From assembly GCF_001183985.1 (NCBI RefSeq), contig NZ_LFZW01000001.1, positions 2,028,863 through 2,092,862 of the forward strand: 64,000 nucleotides of DNA. The letters are read 5' to 3'. The position numbers were made by a program, and so were the translations under genes. The notes below the pieces were generated by a model. The model was not told the DNA's origin. It did no database searches and worked only from the letters and a program-made list of their open reading frames with translations. How positions within the stretch are numbered: the first letter of the stretch is position 1; each line of letters opens with the position of its first letter. This stretch comes from Peribacillus loiseleuriae (GTDB lineage Bacteria; Bacillota; Bacilli; Bacillales; DSM-1321). Positions 56,641 to 64,000 of this stretch are shown here, in pieces.

Positions 56641-57191
56641 CGATGTATGAACTTGTCCTTGATTTAGATCCTCCTTCTGAAGAAAAGTCTTCCCTTGCAG
56701 TAAAGGCCGCATTGGAGATTTATCAAGTACTGAAGCCGCTTGGAATAATTGCATTTATTAAGACTTCGGGAAATAAAGGACTTCAAGTGCATATACCCCT
56801 GCCAAAAGAGACCTTTACATATGATGATACAAGGATTTTCACTACATTTCTCGGGGATTATTTAAAAAGTACATTTCCAGATGACTTTACAACAGAACGA
56901 CTAAAAAAAAATCGGCATCAGCGTTTGTATCTTGATTTCGGTTCAACATCATGAAGGAAAAACAATCATTGCCCCTTATTCCACTCGCGGTAACGATTTT
57001 GCAGGAGTGGCTACGCCACTGTATTGGGAAGAGTTGAGAGAAAGCGAAGAGGCGTTCAAATTAGAAATTACACCGTCTCTAGTGTGCCAAAGCGGATTAT
57101 AAAGCATTGCTGTCCTTTTAGAGAGTATCATCTTGTTCGGCATCAGCAACCGTTTTCAGAAATTCTAGAGTTTCTTAAACGAAAAAAATAG
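56641..57191 (+). pseudogene. LigD polymerase-domain remnant
   Basis: LVLDLDPPSEEKSSLAVKAA, IAFIKTSGNKGLQVHIPLPK and TYDDTRIFTTFLGDYLKSTF, then ERLKKNRHQRLYLDF, are the polymerase/primase domain of the non-homologous end joining ligase LigD. After a frameshift near 56940 it continues HHEGKTIIAPYSTRGNDFAG and VATPLYWEEL, and after another shift ends HQQPFSEILEFLKRKK at 57191. The ligase domain and N-terminal half are missing, so this is a dead fragment. Confidence 0.88.
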
Positions 57192-57435
57192 AAAGCATAA
57201 TGGTAAAACTCATAAAGTATATATATATTAGGTTTTTGTATTTTTAGATTAGGTTAAAATAATTAAAAGTTTGGTGCCTAGTTATAATCAAAAGGGGGCA
57301 AATGCTTATCTAGAACATATCTAAACAATCATTTAGATAACATACTCACTAGTGATGGCAAATGGACTTTAAAATAAGTCAATTTCAAATGGATAGTGGA
57401 ACGTTCATGAAAAAGTATTCGAGAGGAGATTTCAA

Positions 57436-58629
57436 TTGAATTCAAATGAGTCAACTAATAACACTTTATTTACGAAGGAATTTACAAAGAATCCATACCC
57501 TACATATGCAAAATTGAGAGAAACGGAACCTGTTTACAGAATCCTCCTTCCGGATGGTCAGTACGGCTGGATGATTACACGGTATGAAGATGCCATTGAA
57601 GCTCTGAAGGACTTAAGATTTATTAAGAATTTTTCAAAGTTAACTGGCGAAAATGAGGGATACGATAGCATTTTTACCCACAATATGCTTTTTTCTGATC
57701 CGCCAGATCATAAAAGATTACGGGGGCTTGTTCAAAAGGCATTTACGCCACGAATGATAGCAGAAATGAGGGATCGAATTCAGGAGATAACAGATGATCT
57801 TTTAGACGAAATTGCCAAAAAGGATAGTATGAATTTAATCGATGATCTTGCTTTTCCTTTACCGATTATCGTAATATGTGAGATTTTAGGCGTTCCATCA
57901 GAAGACCGTGACAAGTTTCGCATATGGTCAAATTCATTAATTGAAGGAACCAACGGTGAACATGCGAAAGATATGGCAGTTCATATGCAGGAATTCACCG
58001 AATATCTGGGAGACCGGTTTTCAAAGGTACGGGAAAGTCCAGGGGAAGATTTAATTAGCCAACTGATCACGGCCGAAGAGGAGGGTGACAAATTAACAGA
58101 GAAAGAGTTATATGGGGTGGTCTCACTTTTGATTATCGCAGGACATGAAACGACGGTAAATCTGATTGGCAATAGTATTCTCTCTTTCTTGGAACACCCT
58201 GATCAGTTACAGCTCTTGCAGGATCATCCTGAAATGATTCATACAGCACTTGAAGAATCGCTCCGGTATAATGGCCCAGTCGAATTTAGCACATCCCGAT
58301 GGGCACGTGAAGATTTTGAATTCAAAGGGAAAGAAATAAGTAAGGGAGATTTAGTGATTATCGCTCTGAATTCCGCTAACCATGATCCTAATCAATTTAC
58401 AGACCCGGAGGTTTTTGATATTACCCGTGAGAAAAGTCCTCATCTTGCTTTCGGGAAAGGAATTCATCTTTGCCTGGGTGCTCCACTTGCCCGTCTAGAA
58501 GGCGAAATTGCTATCAGCAGTCTCTTGCAGCGCTTTCCACAAATCAAATTAAGAGTTGATATGAATGAACTTGAATGGAGACCCGGTATGGTTGTAAGAG
58601 GGGTAAAAGAAATACCTCTTTCCTTTTAA
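57436..58629 (+). CDS. Cytochrome P450 (bacterial CYP107-like)
   Basis: A 397-aa soluble P450. The I-helix oxygen-activation motif is AGHETT, the ExxR pair is in EESLRYNG, and the haem-thiolate loop FGKGIHLCLGAPLAR carries the cysteine ligand; SDPPDHKRLRGLVQKAFTPR is the typical C-helix region. All are intact at normal length. It needs an external ferredoxin or flavodoxin system, none of which is adjacent. Start is TTG 57436, seven bases after GAGAGGAG. Substrate unknown; the family hydroxylates fatty acids, macrolides or terpenoids. Confidence 0.92.
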   Translation: MNSNESTNNTLFTKEFTKNPYPTYAKLRETEPVYRILLPDGQYGWMITRYEDAIEALKDLRFIKNFSKLTGENEGYDSIFTHNMLFSDPPDHKRLRGLVQKAFTPRMIAEMRDRIQEITDDLLDEIAKKDSMNLIDDLAFPLPIIVICEILGVPSEDRDKFRIWSNSLIEGTNGEHAKDMAVHMQEFTEYLGDRFSKVRESPGEDLISQLITAEEEGDKLTEKELYGVVSLLIIAGHETTVNLIGNSILSFLEHPDQLQLLQDHPEMIHTALEESLRYNGPVEFSTSRWAREDFEFKGKEISKGDLVIIALNSANHDPNQFTDPEVFDITREKSPHLAFGKGIHLCLGAPLARLEGEIAISSLLQRFPQIKLRVDMNELEWRPGMVVRGVKEIPLSF

Positions 58630-58680
58630 ATTTTTCATCCTATTAAAGCTGTAAAATTATAATTTAAATGACGCCATGTT

Positions 58681-58864
58681 ATTCCATTAAAGGGCGCGAT
58701 TGTAGGCAACACAGGAGAAAATGACCAAACTTTTTAAAAACCACATTTGAAATGATAAAGAAAGAATCCATTTTGAACAAACTTTTTTCAAAATGGATTC
58801 TTTTGATTTGCCGTAAAATGCAGGCACATAAGATATTTTTGATCAAACTTTATTATAAAGCTAC
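58681..58864. repeat. Dispersed GATCAAAC repeat, full copy
   Basis: TTCCATTAAAGGGCGCGATT, ATGACCAAACTTTTTAAA, the hairpin AGAATCCATTTTGA with CAAAATGGATTCTTTT, and closing GATCAAACTTTATTATAAAGC; same order as 28875-29064 with a different stem sequence. Confidence 0.8.
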
Positions 58865-58917
58865 AAAATGCTTCTATAGTTGAGGAATCGTAAATAACCA
58901 GTTTTAACAAATTGCCT

Positions 58918-59103
58918 TCATTTTTTAGGATTCTTTAATTTAATAATATCGTTCATCTCTTTTGCTTTTCTCATTGCAGAAATTGTATCTTGCTCATTCA
59001 AAAATTTTTCTAACCTTGACAGGATTACTCTTTGCTTCATTTTCTCTTCTTTTTCTTCTTCTATACTTTCATGTAGATTGGAGAAATCTCTTTTAAAAAC
59101 CAA
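58918..59103 (-). CDS. Small hypothetical, possibly truncated
   Basis: A 61-codon charged, helical frame (LHESIEEEKEEKMKQRVILS, RLEKFLNEQDTISAMRKAKE) from a TTG at 59103 with no good ribosome binding site. It abuts the intron remnant at 59113, so it may be the 3' end of a longer gene. Function unknown. Confidence 0.3.
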   Translation of the reverse strand: MVFKRDFSNLHESIEEEKEEKMKQRVILSRLEKFLNEQDTISAMRKAKEMNDIIKLKNPKK

Positions 59104-59112
59104 AAAGAGAGC

Positions 59113-59228
59113 TAGACATTTTGTGAATGGTGACTAGGAGGAGCCGAGTGCGTGAATAGCGCAAGCACGGTTCTGTGAGGGGAGGAACACAATCTACCGC
59201 AAGGTAGAGAGGTTCCCTTCTACTCGAC
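59113..59228 (+). mobile_element. Group II intron remnant (domains V and VI only)
   Basis: TTTTGTGAATGGTGACTAGG, GAGCCGAGTGCGTGAATAGC, GCAAGCACGGTTC and the domain VI hairpin to CTCGAC match the other copies, with small changes in domain V (GAGCCGAGTGCG weakens pairing) and a two-base loss in GTGAGGGGAGG. All 5' domains are missing. The 3' exon TAGTTGAAGAAC matches the repeat context of the other copies. Confidence 0.85.
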
Positions 59229-59345
59229 TAGTTGAAGAACGAGTTTGTTGTGCCGTTTAACAATACAGATAAAGGGTTGAAGAAATAAGAAGTGCCACAA
59301 GTTGAATATTAGTTTTTATCCGTATCTTGAATAAGGCATCTATTC

Positions 59346-59380
59346 AAAAGGAGTTAAGTGACCTACACTTAACTCCTTTA
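59346..59380. terminator. Hairpin AAAGGAGTTAAGTG/CACTTAACTCCTTT
   Basis: A 14-bp perfect stem with five-base loop, overlapping the end of the HxlR gene on the minus strand. Confidence 0.75.
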
Positions 59381-59740
59381 TTTCTGTCGAGAATCTATAT
59401 ATTTTTTACCCCAATCTTGCATAACAGCTATTACAGGAAGAAGTTGTTCACCTAAATCGGTTAATGTGTACTCTACTTTGAAAGGTAATTCATCAAATAT
59501 TTCTTTTTGGATTAAACCATCATCTTCTAACTCTTTTAATTGTTTGGCGAGAATCCCTTTTGAGATTCCAGGAAGAAGCCGTGTTAATTCACCAAATCTT
59601 TGTGGTTGAAGTGAAATATACCAGATTAAAAGCGGCTTCCATCTACCTTGAAGAACATTTTGGGTAATCGTCAAAGAACAAATTTCTTCTCGGATTTCTG
59701 ATGGGGGAAGAGTGTCTAGGTTGAAATTGAATTTAGCCAT
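59378..59740 (-). CDS. HxlR-family winged-helix regulator
   Basis: A 120-aa HxlR/MarR-like DNA-binding protein: TQNVLQGRWKPLLIWYISLQ, PQRFGELTRLLPGISKGILA, KQLKELEDDGLIQKEIFDEL, VEYTLTDLGEQLLPVIAVMQ. A single Cys precedes the first helix, as in redox-sensing members. ATG 59740 fits a GAGGTGGACAAA site; an upstream GTG overlaps it. It is divergent from the SDR gene, with the GTCAC-N6-GTGAC operator between them, so it likely represses or activates that gene in response to electrophiles. Confidence 0.9.
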   Translation of the reverse strand: MAKFNFNLDTLPPSEIREEICSLTITQNVLQGRWKPLLIWYISLQPQRFGELTRLLPGISKGILAKQLKELEDDGLIQKEIFDELPFKVEYTLTDLGEQLLPVIAVMQDWGKKYIDSRQK

Positions 59741-59772
59741 TTTGTCCACCTCGCAATAAAAAGTATAAGCTG

Positions 59773-59788
59773 GTCACAAAAAAGTGAC
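59773..59788. promoter_or_regulatory. Inverted repeat GTCAC-N6-GTGAC, likely HxlR operator
   Basis: GTCACAAAAAAGTGAC lies in the 137-base divergent region between the HxlR and SDR genes, 33 bases upstream of the hxlR-type start. Confidence 0.65.
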
Positions 59789-59877
59789 TACTGTTTTTCT
59801 ATTTGTAATCCCTCTATTATAGACATCATAAATAAAAAAATACATGAAAAGTATTTGTTGGTTAGAGGGGATATAAT

Positions 59878-60714
59878 ATGAAAACAATATTAATTACTGG
59901 TGGTACAGATGGAATGGGGAAAGCTTTGGCGATAACTCAATTAAAAAACGGGCATCGTGTGATTATTGTTGGTCGTTCGAAAGATAAAGGCTCCCAATTT
60001 ATAAATGAAGCGAAGCAATTAAATGCTTCGAATCGCGCTGTTTTTCTTGAAGCCGATTTAAGCTTAATTAGTGAAAACAAAAGAATCATCGAATTTATGA
60101 AACAAGAAATGAAATCATTAGACACCTTAATTTTAACAGCAGCGGATCAATCGTATCGTCCAAATAAACGAGAAACTAAAGAAGGTTTTGAGTTTACATT
60201 TGCTTTATATTATTTAAGTCGTCATGTATTAAGCTATGGTCTAAAATCATTAATGGAAAAATCAAATGGGCCAATTATTATTAACATAAGTGCTCCAGGG
60301 TTAAAAGGTGAAGTGAAATGGGATGATATCCAAATGAGCCAAAACTTTGATAGTACTAAAGCGCAACGTCACGGAAGTCGATTGAATGATTTGCTAGCTG
60401 TATCATTCGATAACAAAAATGAAGCCAAGCATATTAAATACATTTTATTTAATCCATGGGCTGTTCGAACAACAGGTGCAGATGCTTCAGCTAAAAATAA
60501 AATACAGCAACGAATCAATGCTTTCATTTATAAATTAATTGGGAAAACTCCTGAAGAAGCAATTCTTCCGGTAATCGATTTATTAGATGCCCCGCCAAAA
60601 GAAACACTAAGTGCATATGTTCAAAAAAAAGGAGTAGATCTGTCAATGCCAACATTTGATAAGAATAAAGCCGCGCGTTTATTGAATGAAACGAATAAAT
60701 TAATTCAGAAATAA
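59878..60714 (+). CDS. SDR-family oxidoreductase with atypical active site
   Basis: A 278-aa Rossmann protein: cofactor loop ITGGTDGMGKALA, adenine Asp in LEADLS, and a NNAG equivalent LILTAADQS. Where classical SDRs have YxxxK (for example YSRSKLAN in light-dependent or retinol-type relatives), this protein has HGSRLND: the Tyr is His and the Lys is Arg. Catalysis may therefore be altered or absent. Length and C-terminal part (FNPWAVRTTGADAS) resemble SDR proteins regulated by HxlR neighbours. ATG follows AGAGGGGATATAAT. Confidence 0.85.
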   Translation: MKTILITGGTDGMGKALAITQLKNGHRVIIVGRSKDKGSQFINEAKQLNASNRAVFLEADLSLISENKRIIEFMKQEMKSLDTLILTAADQSYRPNKRETKEGFEFTFALYYLSRHVLSYGLKSLMEKSNGPIIINISAPGLKGEVKWDDIQMSQNFDSTKAQRHGSRLNDLLAVSFDNKNEAKHIKYILFNPWAVRTTGADASAKNKIQQRINAFIYKLIGKTPEEAILPVIDLLDAPPKETLSAYVQKKGVDLSMPTFDKNKAARLLNETNKLIQK

Positions 60715-60774
60715 AAAAATGAAAATCGCATTAACTGAGTTTGTGAAGGAATGTACTTAAACTAACGGGTGCTT

Positions 60775-61527
60775 GTGCGGTCGAGCCTAGGTCGTATCAT
60801 ATAGCGGGTGGGATTCCCGTCGAGAAAGAACTAGCCATTCACTCGTAGCGAGTCTTGGAGGACTAATGGTAACATTATCCTTTAAGCGTAGACATTTAGG
60901 TGGCGGGCCGAAAGCCAAACGGTTGAAGGGATTGAGCTCCATAATGTTAGTAAATCGAGAGGGCTGATGCCTTAAGCACAGCAGAAAGCTACATTTTATC
61001 CATCGTTAAAGGCAAGAAGGATAAAATCTCTCTGGAGTCAGAGACCTTGGCACGTCACACATTGATATGATACGGCAACTCGGGAGACCCTACCGGTCTT
61101 TTCTTCTTATAGAAGAGTATGGTGTACAAGCGATAATAAGCAAGGAAACCAAATGCCGTTGTAGGGAGTCGGATAGCAGCGTAGTACCAATGAAGGAAAG
61201 GCTAGCTACCAGTTATCACCCTTACTAGGGATACAATTACTACACGCAGTGGTAGGTATAATAAATGGAAACAAAACTATTAAGGATAGCAAAATTAGCA
61301 AAAGGAAATCCCTTATTTGAGATAAAATCAGACTCTTTCTTCATAAATATCCGTTACCTTAACTAAGAGTTAAGGTGAATAATTATGACTGACTAAAGAA
61401 AAGTGATTAGCTACATTTTATGAATGGTGACTAGGAGGAGTCGTGTGCGTAAATAACGCAAGCACGGTTCTGTGAGGGGGGAGGAACACAATCTACCGTA
61501 AGGTAGAGAGGTTCCCTTCTACTCGAC
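60775..61527 (+). mobile_element. Group II intron, near complete, with internal rearrangement
   Basis: Begins GTGCGGTCGAG after the same 5' exon CTAACGGGTGCTT as the 13710 copy and ends CTCGAC. It is 753 bases long: there is a small deletion near 61195 and an insertion of about 110 bases around 61300-61400, just where domain IV would lie, containing CCTTAACTAAGAGTTAAGG. Domains V and VI are intact. It does not encode a reverse transcriptase. Confidence 0.85.
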
Positions 61528-61549
61528 TAGTGGAATAAGGAGATTTAAA

Positions 61550-61700
61550 ATAATCAATCTTTTTATAAAAAACAGTTCTTAAAAATAAAAGAAAGCAATT
61601 GTTTTGATCATTCTTTATTCAAAACGATTGCTTTTTATATGCAGTAAAATCAAGGATTTAGAGTGAATAATAATCAAATTTTATTCTAAACCAACAAGAA
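61550..61700. repeat. Dispersed GATCAAAC repeat, diverged copy
   Basis: AATCAATCTTTTTATAAAA, hairpin AAAGCAATTGTTTTGA / TTCAAAACGATTGCTTTT, and closing ATAATCAAATTTTATTCTAAA. Stem sequence differs from other copies but pairing is kept. The 270 bases to the acetyltransferase gene hold nothing recognisable except CATTTAAACTAACGTTGCGG near 61855, a repeat end motif. Confidence 0.7.
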
Positions 61701-61967
61701 TGGATATGTAGCACTACGTTGTTTCCATCTGTAAAGATTAGTCTTTCAATTAAATACGAAGGATTCAAACGGGCTGCTGAACCATTATTGTACATATAGA
61801 ACTAAATATTGGGTTATGATGTATGAACAAACATGTCAATACTCTAGGACCATTTAAACTAACGTTGCGGTTTATAAGAATGAATTAACTTTTTTATAAT
61901 GAACTAAAAGGTCTATGAAACAAAGAAATCCATCTCACAACAAATGTAGGGAATAGAGGTAAAGAAT

Positions 61968-62552
61968 ATGAGAAAATACGATCATTTTTTTGAAAAAACA
62001 GAACGTCTTATTTTAAGAAGATTTAATATCAATGACACTAAATACTTTCATTTTTACCGTTCTAATTCAGAAGTTGCTAAATTTCAGTCATGGGAGAATT
62101 ATCAATATCACGAAGCAAAAACGTTTGTTAATGAACAAATTAAAAATAATCCTAATCAACCAGGTACTTGGTTCCAATTTGCAATTGCTTTAGCTGAAAC
62201 CAACGAACTTATTGGAGATTGCGCTCTTCATACACTTTTAAATGAACCTCGCATCGTAGAAATTGGATTTACTCTTTCCCCAGAATATCAGGGAAATGGA
62301 TATGCAAATGAGGCTGTTTGTGCGTTATTGCATTATATATTTAATTCATTAGAAAAACATAAAGTGATTGCTTTCTCAGATGTTCGAAATACCAAGTCTA
62401 TTGCGGTGCTAGAACGTGTGGGTATGAGGCGAGAAGGTCATTTATTACAAAACTATATGTCAAAAGGACAGTGGATTGATGAATATCAATATTCAATTCT
62501 AAAGTCTGAATGGGAGGGTACCACATATCCATCAACTTCAGAAACAAAGTAA
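61968..62552 (+). CDS. GNAT acetyltransferase, RimJ/RimL type
   Basis: A 194-aa acetyl-CoA-dependent N-acetyltransferase of the Acetyltransf_3 group. Seen are TERLILRRFNINDTKYFHFY, the acceptor-side WFQFAIALAETNELIGDCAL, the acetyl-CoA loop LSPEYQGNGYANEA (Q/R-x-x-G-x-G/A) and the late ERVGMRREGHLLQNY. It should modify N-termini or small amines in the cytosol; target unknown. ATG follows AGAGGTAAAGAAT. Confidence 0.9.
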   Translation: MRKYDHFFEKTERLILRRFNINDTKYFHFYRSNSEVAKFQSWENYQYHEAKTFVNEQIKNNPNQPGTWFQFAIALAETNELIGDCALHTLLNEPRIVEIGFTLSPEYQGNGYANEAVCALLHYIFNSLEKHKVIAFSDVRNTKSIAVLERVGMRREGHLLQNYMSKGQWIDEYQYSILKSEWEGTTYPSTSETK

Positions 62553-62770
62553 AACGGAGGTCACTTCTTAAATTAACTAATTTCATGTGAAATGACCTAA
62601 CAGTGGAACAAACAATCTTTTATGCTTTTTCTGGTGGCTTTTTCTTCAGGAATTGGTCCTATTGTTGAAATCACCTCTTTAGTGTAAGAAGGAAAATCTT
62701 GATTTAAACCTACAATATATAGATTGAACATTATGTTGTTATTTATATAAAAGAAAGTGAGAGAGAAAAT

Positions 62771-63190
62771 ATGAATATTAGAGTAGCAAGTGAATTAGAT
62801 TACCCTGATTTAAGACTGATATACTTAAAATCTCGTCGTAAAAGTTTTCATTGGGCAGATATAGAAGAAATGACTTTAGACGACTTTGATAAGCATACTG
62901 TAGGAGAGTATATAATTTTAGCTGAGGAAGATACTCATATCCTCGGATTTGCTTCTTTGTACTTGCCAGATAATTTTATACATCATTTATTTGTTCACCC
63001 TGATTTCTCGGGTAAGGGCGTTGGTGGTCAATTGGTTAATGCATCCATAGAAAAAATGAATAAACCATTAAGATTGAAATGTGTATCTGAAAATCAAAAA
63101 GCAATGAAGTTTTATGAGAATAATGGTTGGAAGAAAGTTGTTGAAGAAGGTAAACCCGAAGAAAAATATTGGGTTATGGAATATGAATAA
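62771..63190 (+). CDS. GNAT acetyltransferase
   Basis: A 139-aa minimal GNAT fold: MNIRVASELDYPDLRLIYLK, strand IHHLFVHPDFSGKGVGGQLV with the acetyl-CoA loop GKGVGGQL, and LKCVSENQKAMKFYENNGWK, the typical final helix-strand. It resembles YobR/PhnO-like acetyltransferases of unknown substrate. ATG follows GAAAGTGAGAGAGAAAAT. It is a separate transcription unit from the upstream acetyltransferase. Confidence 0.88.
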   Translation: MNIRVASELDYPDLRLIYLKSRRKSFHWADIEEMTLDDFDKHTVGEYIILAEEDTHILGFASLYLPDNFIHHLFVHPDFSGKGVGGQLVNASIEKMNKPLRLKCVSENQKAMKFYENNGWKKVVEEGKPEEKYWVMEYE

Positions 63191-63224
63191 AATAAATAAT
63201 TGAGGCTTGTTTTATTTTTGGGAT

Positions 63225-63410
63225 GTAAGCTAACGGGGTCTTTACTTGAAGATCATAAGTAGAAAATGATCAAACTTTTTTACAAAAAATGTATATTAAT
63301 TTTTAAGAGAAGAATCCATTTTGATCAAACTTTTTTCAAAACGGATTCTTTTTTGCCCCTAAAATGAGTTTTTGCGGGATACTTTTGACCAAACTTTATT
63401 TCAAAGCAAC
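63225..63410. repeat. Dispersed GATCAAAC repeat, full copy
   Basis: GCTAACGGGGTCTTTACTTG, ATGATCAAACTTTTTTACA, hairpin AGAATCCATTTTGA / TTCAAAACGGATTCTTTTTT, and closing TTGACCAAACTTTATTTCAAA. Confidence 0.8.
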
Positions 63411-63429
63411 ACTTAAATCATGCTATATT

Positions 63430-63570
63430 GTCATTCAGGGAATTAGAAGTACTTCAGCTTGTTGCAAAGGGTCTGTCAAACAGAGAAATATCTGAAAATC
63501 TTTTCATTTCTGAACATACGGTTAAGAGTCATCTTAAAAATATTTTGAACAAACTTCACTTAGAAAATCG
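63430..63570 (+). pseudogene. NarL/LuxR-type HTH remnant cut by IS6
   Basis: The frame reads FRELEVLQLVAKGLSNREIS, then ENLFISEHTVKSHLKNILNK and LHLENR, the C-terminal DNA-binding domain of a NarL/LiaR-type response regulator. The receiver domain is missing upstream, where the repeat begins, and the last helix is cut by the IS6 end at 63571. Confidence 0.85.
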
Positions 63571-64000
63571 GGTTCTGGTGCAAAAACTTCAAGTCACTTG
63601 CAAGTAATCTCTAAAACTTGAACATACTGATACTACTACTCTAAAAAAGGAGCATGATCAGTATGGAAAACCAAAATTTGTTCAAATGGAAACATTATCA
63701 ACCTGAGATTATCCTTTTTACAGTGAGATGGTACCTACGGTACAAATTAAGTTTTCGTGATTTGGTGGAAATGATGGAAGAGCGAGGCCTGTCGATAGCT
63801 CACACAACGATTATGCGTTGGGTTCATCAATATGGTCCTGAGTTGGATAAGAGAATCCGGCGTCATCTTAAGCAGACCAATAACTCGTGGAGAGTAGATG
63901 AAACATACATAAAAGTAAAAGGACAATGGATGTATTTGTATCGTGCAGTCGATTCAGAAGGGAATACCATTGATTTTTATTTAAGTAAAAATAGAAATAC
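63571..64000 (+). mobile_element. IS6-family element, 5' part (continues beyond window)
   Basis: Begins with terminal repeat GGTTCTGGTGCAA, the same as the element at 55028-55889 in opposite orientation. It carries the transposase start and runs off the window end. Confidence 0.9.
63663..64000 (+). CDS. IS6-family transposase, N-terminal part
   Basis: MENQNLFKWKHYQPEIILFT, the HTH-like FRDLVEMMEERGLSIAHTTI and the first catalytic Asp in WRVDETYIKVKGQWMYLYRA are intact through the window end, without the nonsense codon seen in the copy at 55090-55797. If the rest is intact, this could be the active copy driving IS6 events in the region. ATG follows AAAAAAGGAGCATGATCAGT. Confidence 0.9.
   Translation, partial: MENQNLFKWKHYQPEIILFTVRWYLRYKLSFRDLVEMMEERGLSIAHTTIMRWVHQYGPELDKRIRRHLKQTNNSWRVDETYIKVKGQWMYLYRAVDSEGNTIDFYLSKNRN

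Overview
The window looks like an accessory region of a low-GC Gram-positive spore former of the family Bacillaceae (Bacillus, Neobacillus, Cytobacillus or a relative). The reasons are strong AGGAGG-type ribosome binding sites with frequent TTG/GTG starts, Bacillus-type protein families (LrgAB, YtiB-like carbonic anhydrase, Kin-like PAS kinase, a Spo0E-like phosphatase, a YezD-like small protein) and Bacillus-type IS3, IS6 and IS110 elements. No rRNA, tRNA or CRISPR array was seen. Species assignment, and chromosome versus large plasmid, cannot be settled from the sequence alone.

Layout. 1-4.0 kb: tail of a group II intron, orphan small genes, an IS3 element and dispersed repeats. 4.1-8.4 kb: nitroreductase, a GntR/LrgA/LrgB operon with a perfect 26-bp palindrome upstream, and an orphan gene. 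8.4-13.7 kb: tyrosine recombinase, TetR regulator with a divergent CocE-type hydrolase, ZIP transporter remnant, CorA. 13.7-16.4 kb: complete ORF-less group II intron, PAS histidine kinase, two IS3 fragments joined head to head. 16.4-22.2 kb: broken toxin-antitoxin pair, YezD remnant, structured leader and a complete sulfate ABC operon, bounded by IS3 ends that both face it. 22.2-28.8 kb: orphan genes, an IS110 element, MFS/TetR efflux pair, carbonic anhydrase. 29.2-31.0 kb: a plasmid-type replicon with six 21-22 bp iterons and a Rep_3-type initiator gene carrying one in-frame stop. 31.6-32.4 kb: Fic protein.

32.6-46.8 kb is the most distinctive locus. It is a private phosphotransferase and catabolic cluster: GntR/UTRA regulator, IF-2B-fold isomerase-like protein, BtpA/SgcQ protein, HPr, EIIA, EIIBC, ADP-ribosylglycohydrolase-family protein, a second HPr, Enzyme I and phosphofructokinase. 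It also holds decayed paralogues of the first three genes and remnants of a 6-phospho-beta-glucosidase and a transketolase. It is preceded by a 0.65-kb tandem array carrying six identical 12-bp palindromes, and one near-identical palindrome recurs before the EIIBC gene. At 46.9-47.45 kb lies a 548-bp element with Tn7-like ends whose only gene encodes a Spo0E-like phosphatase.

47.6-56 kb: an AraC-controlled efflux and redox operon (MFS, NAD(P)-binding protein, flavodoxin-like protein, two aldo/keto reductases), then an SDR gene cut by an IS6 element. 56-64 kb: a broken membrane-anchored protein, LigD remnant, cytochrome P450, HxlR/SDR divergent pair, another group II intron, two acetyltransferases, a LuxR-type remnant and an IS6 element running off the end.

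Two themes recur. Intergenic space is filled by a mosaic of short dispersed repeats, which serve as insertion sites for both the IS3 element and the group II intron. Many genes are broken by single stops or one-base frameshifts, which means either real decay in a mobile region or residual sequencing error.
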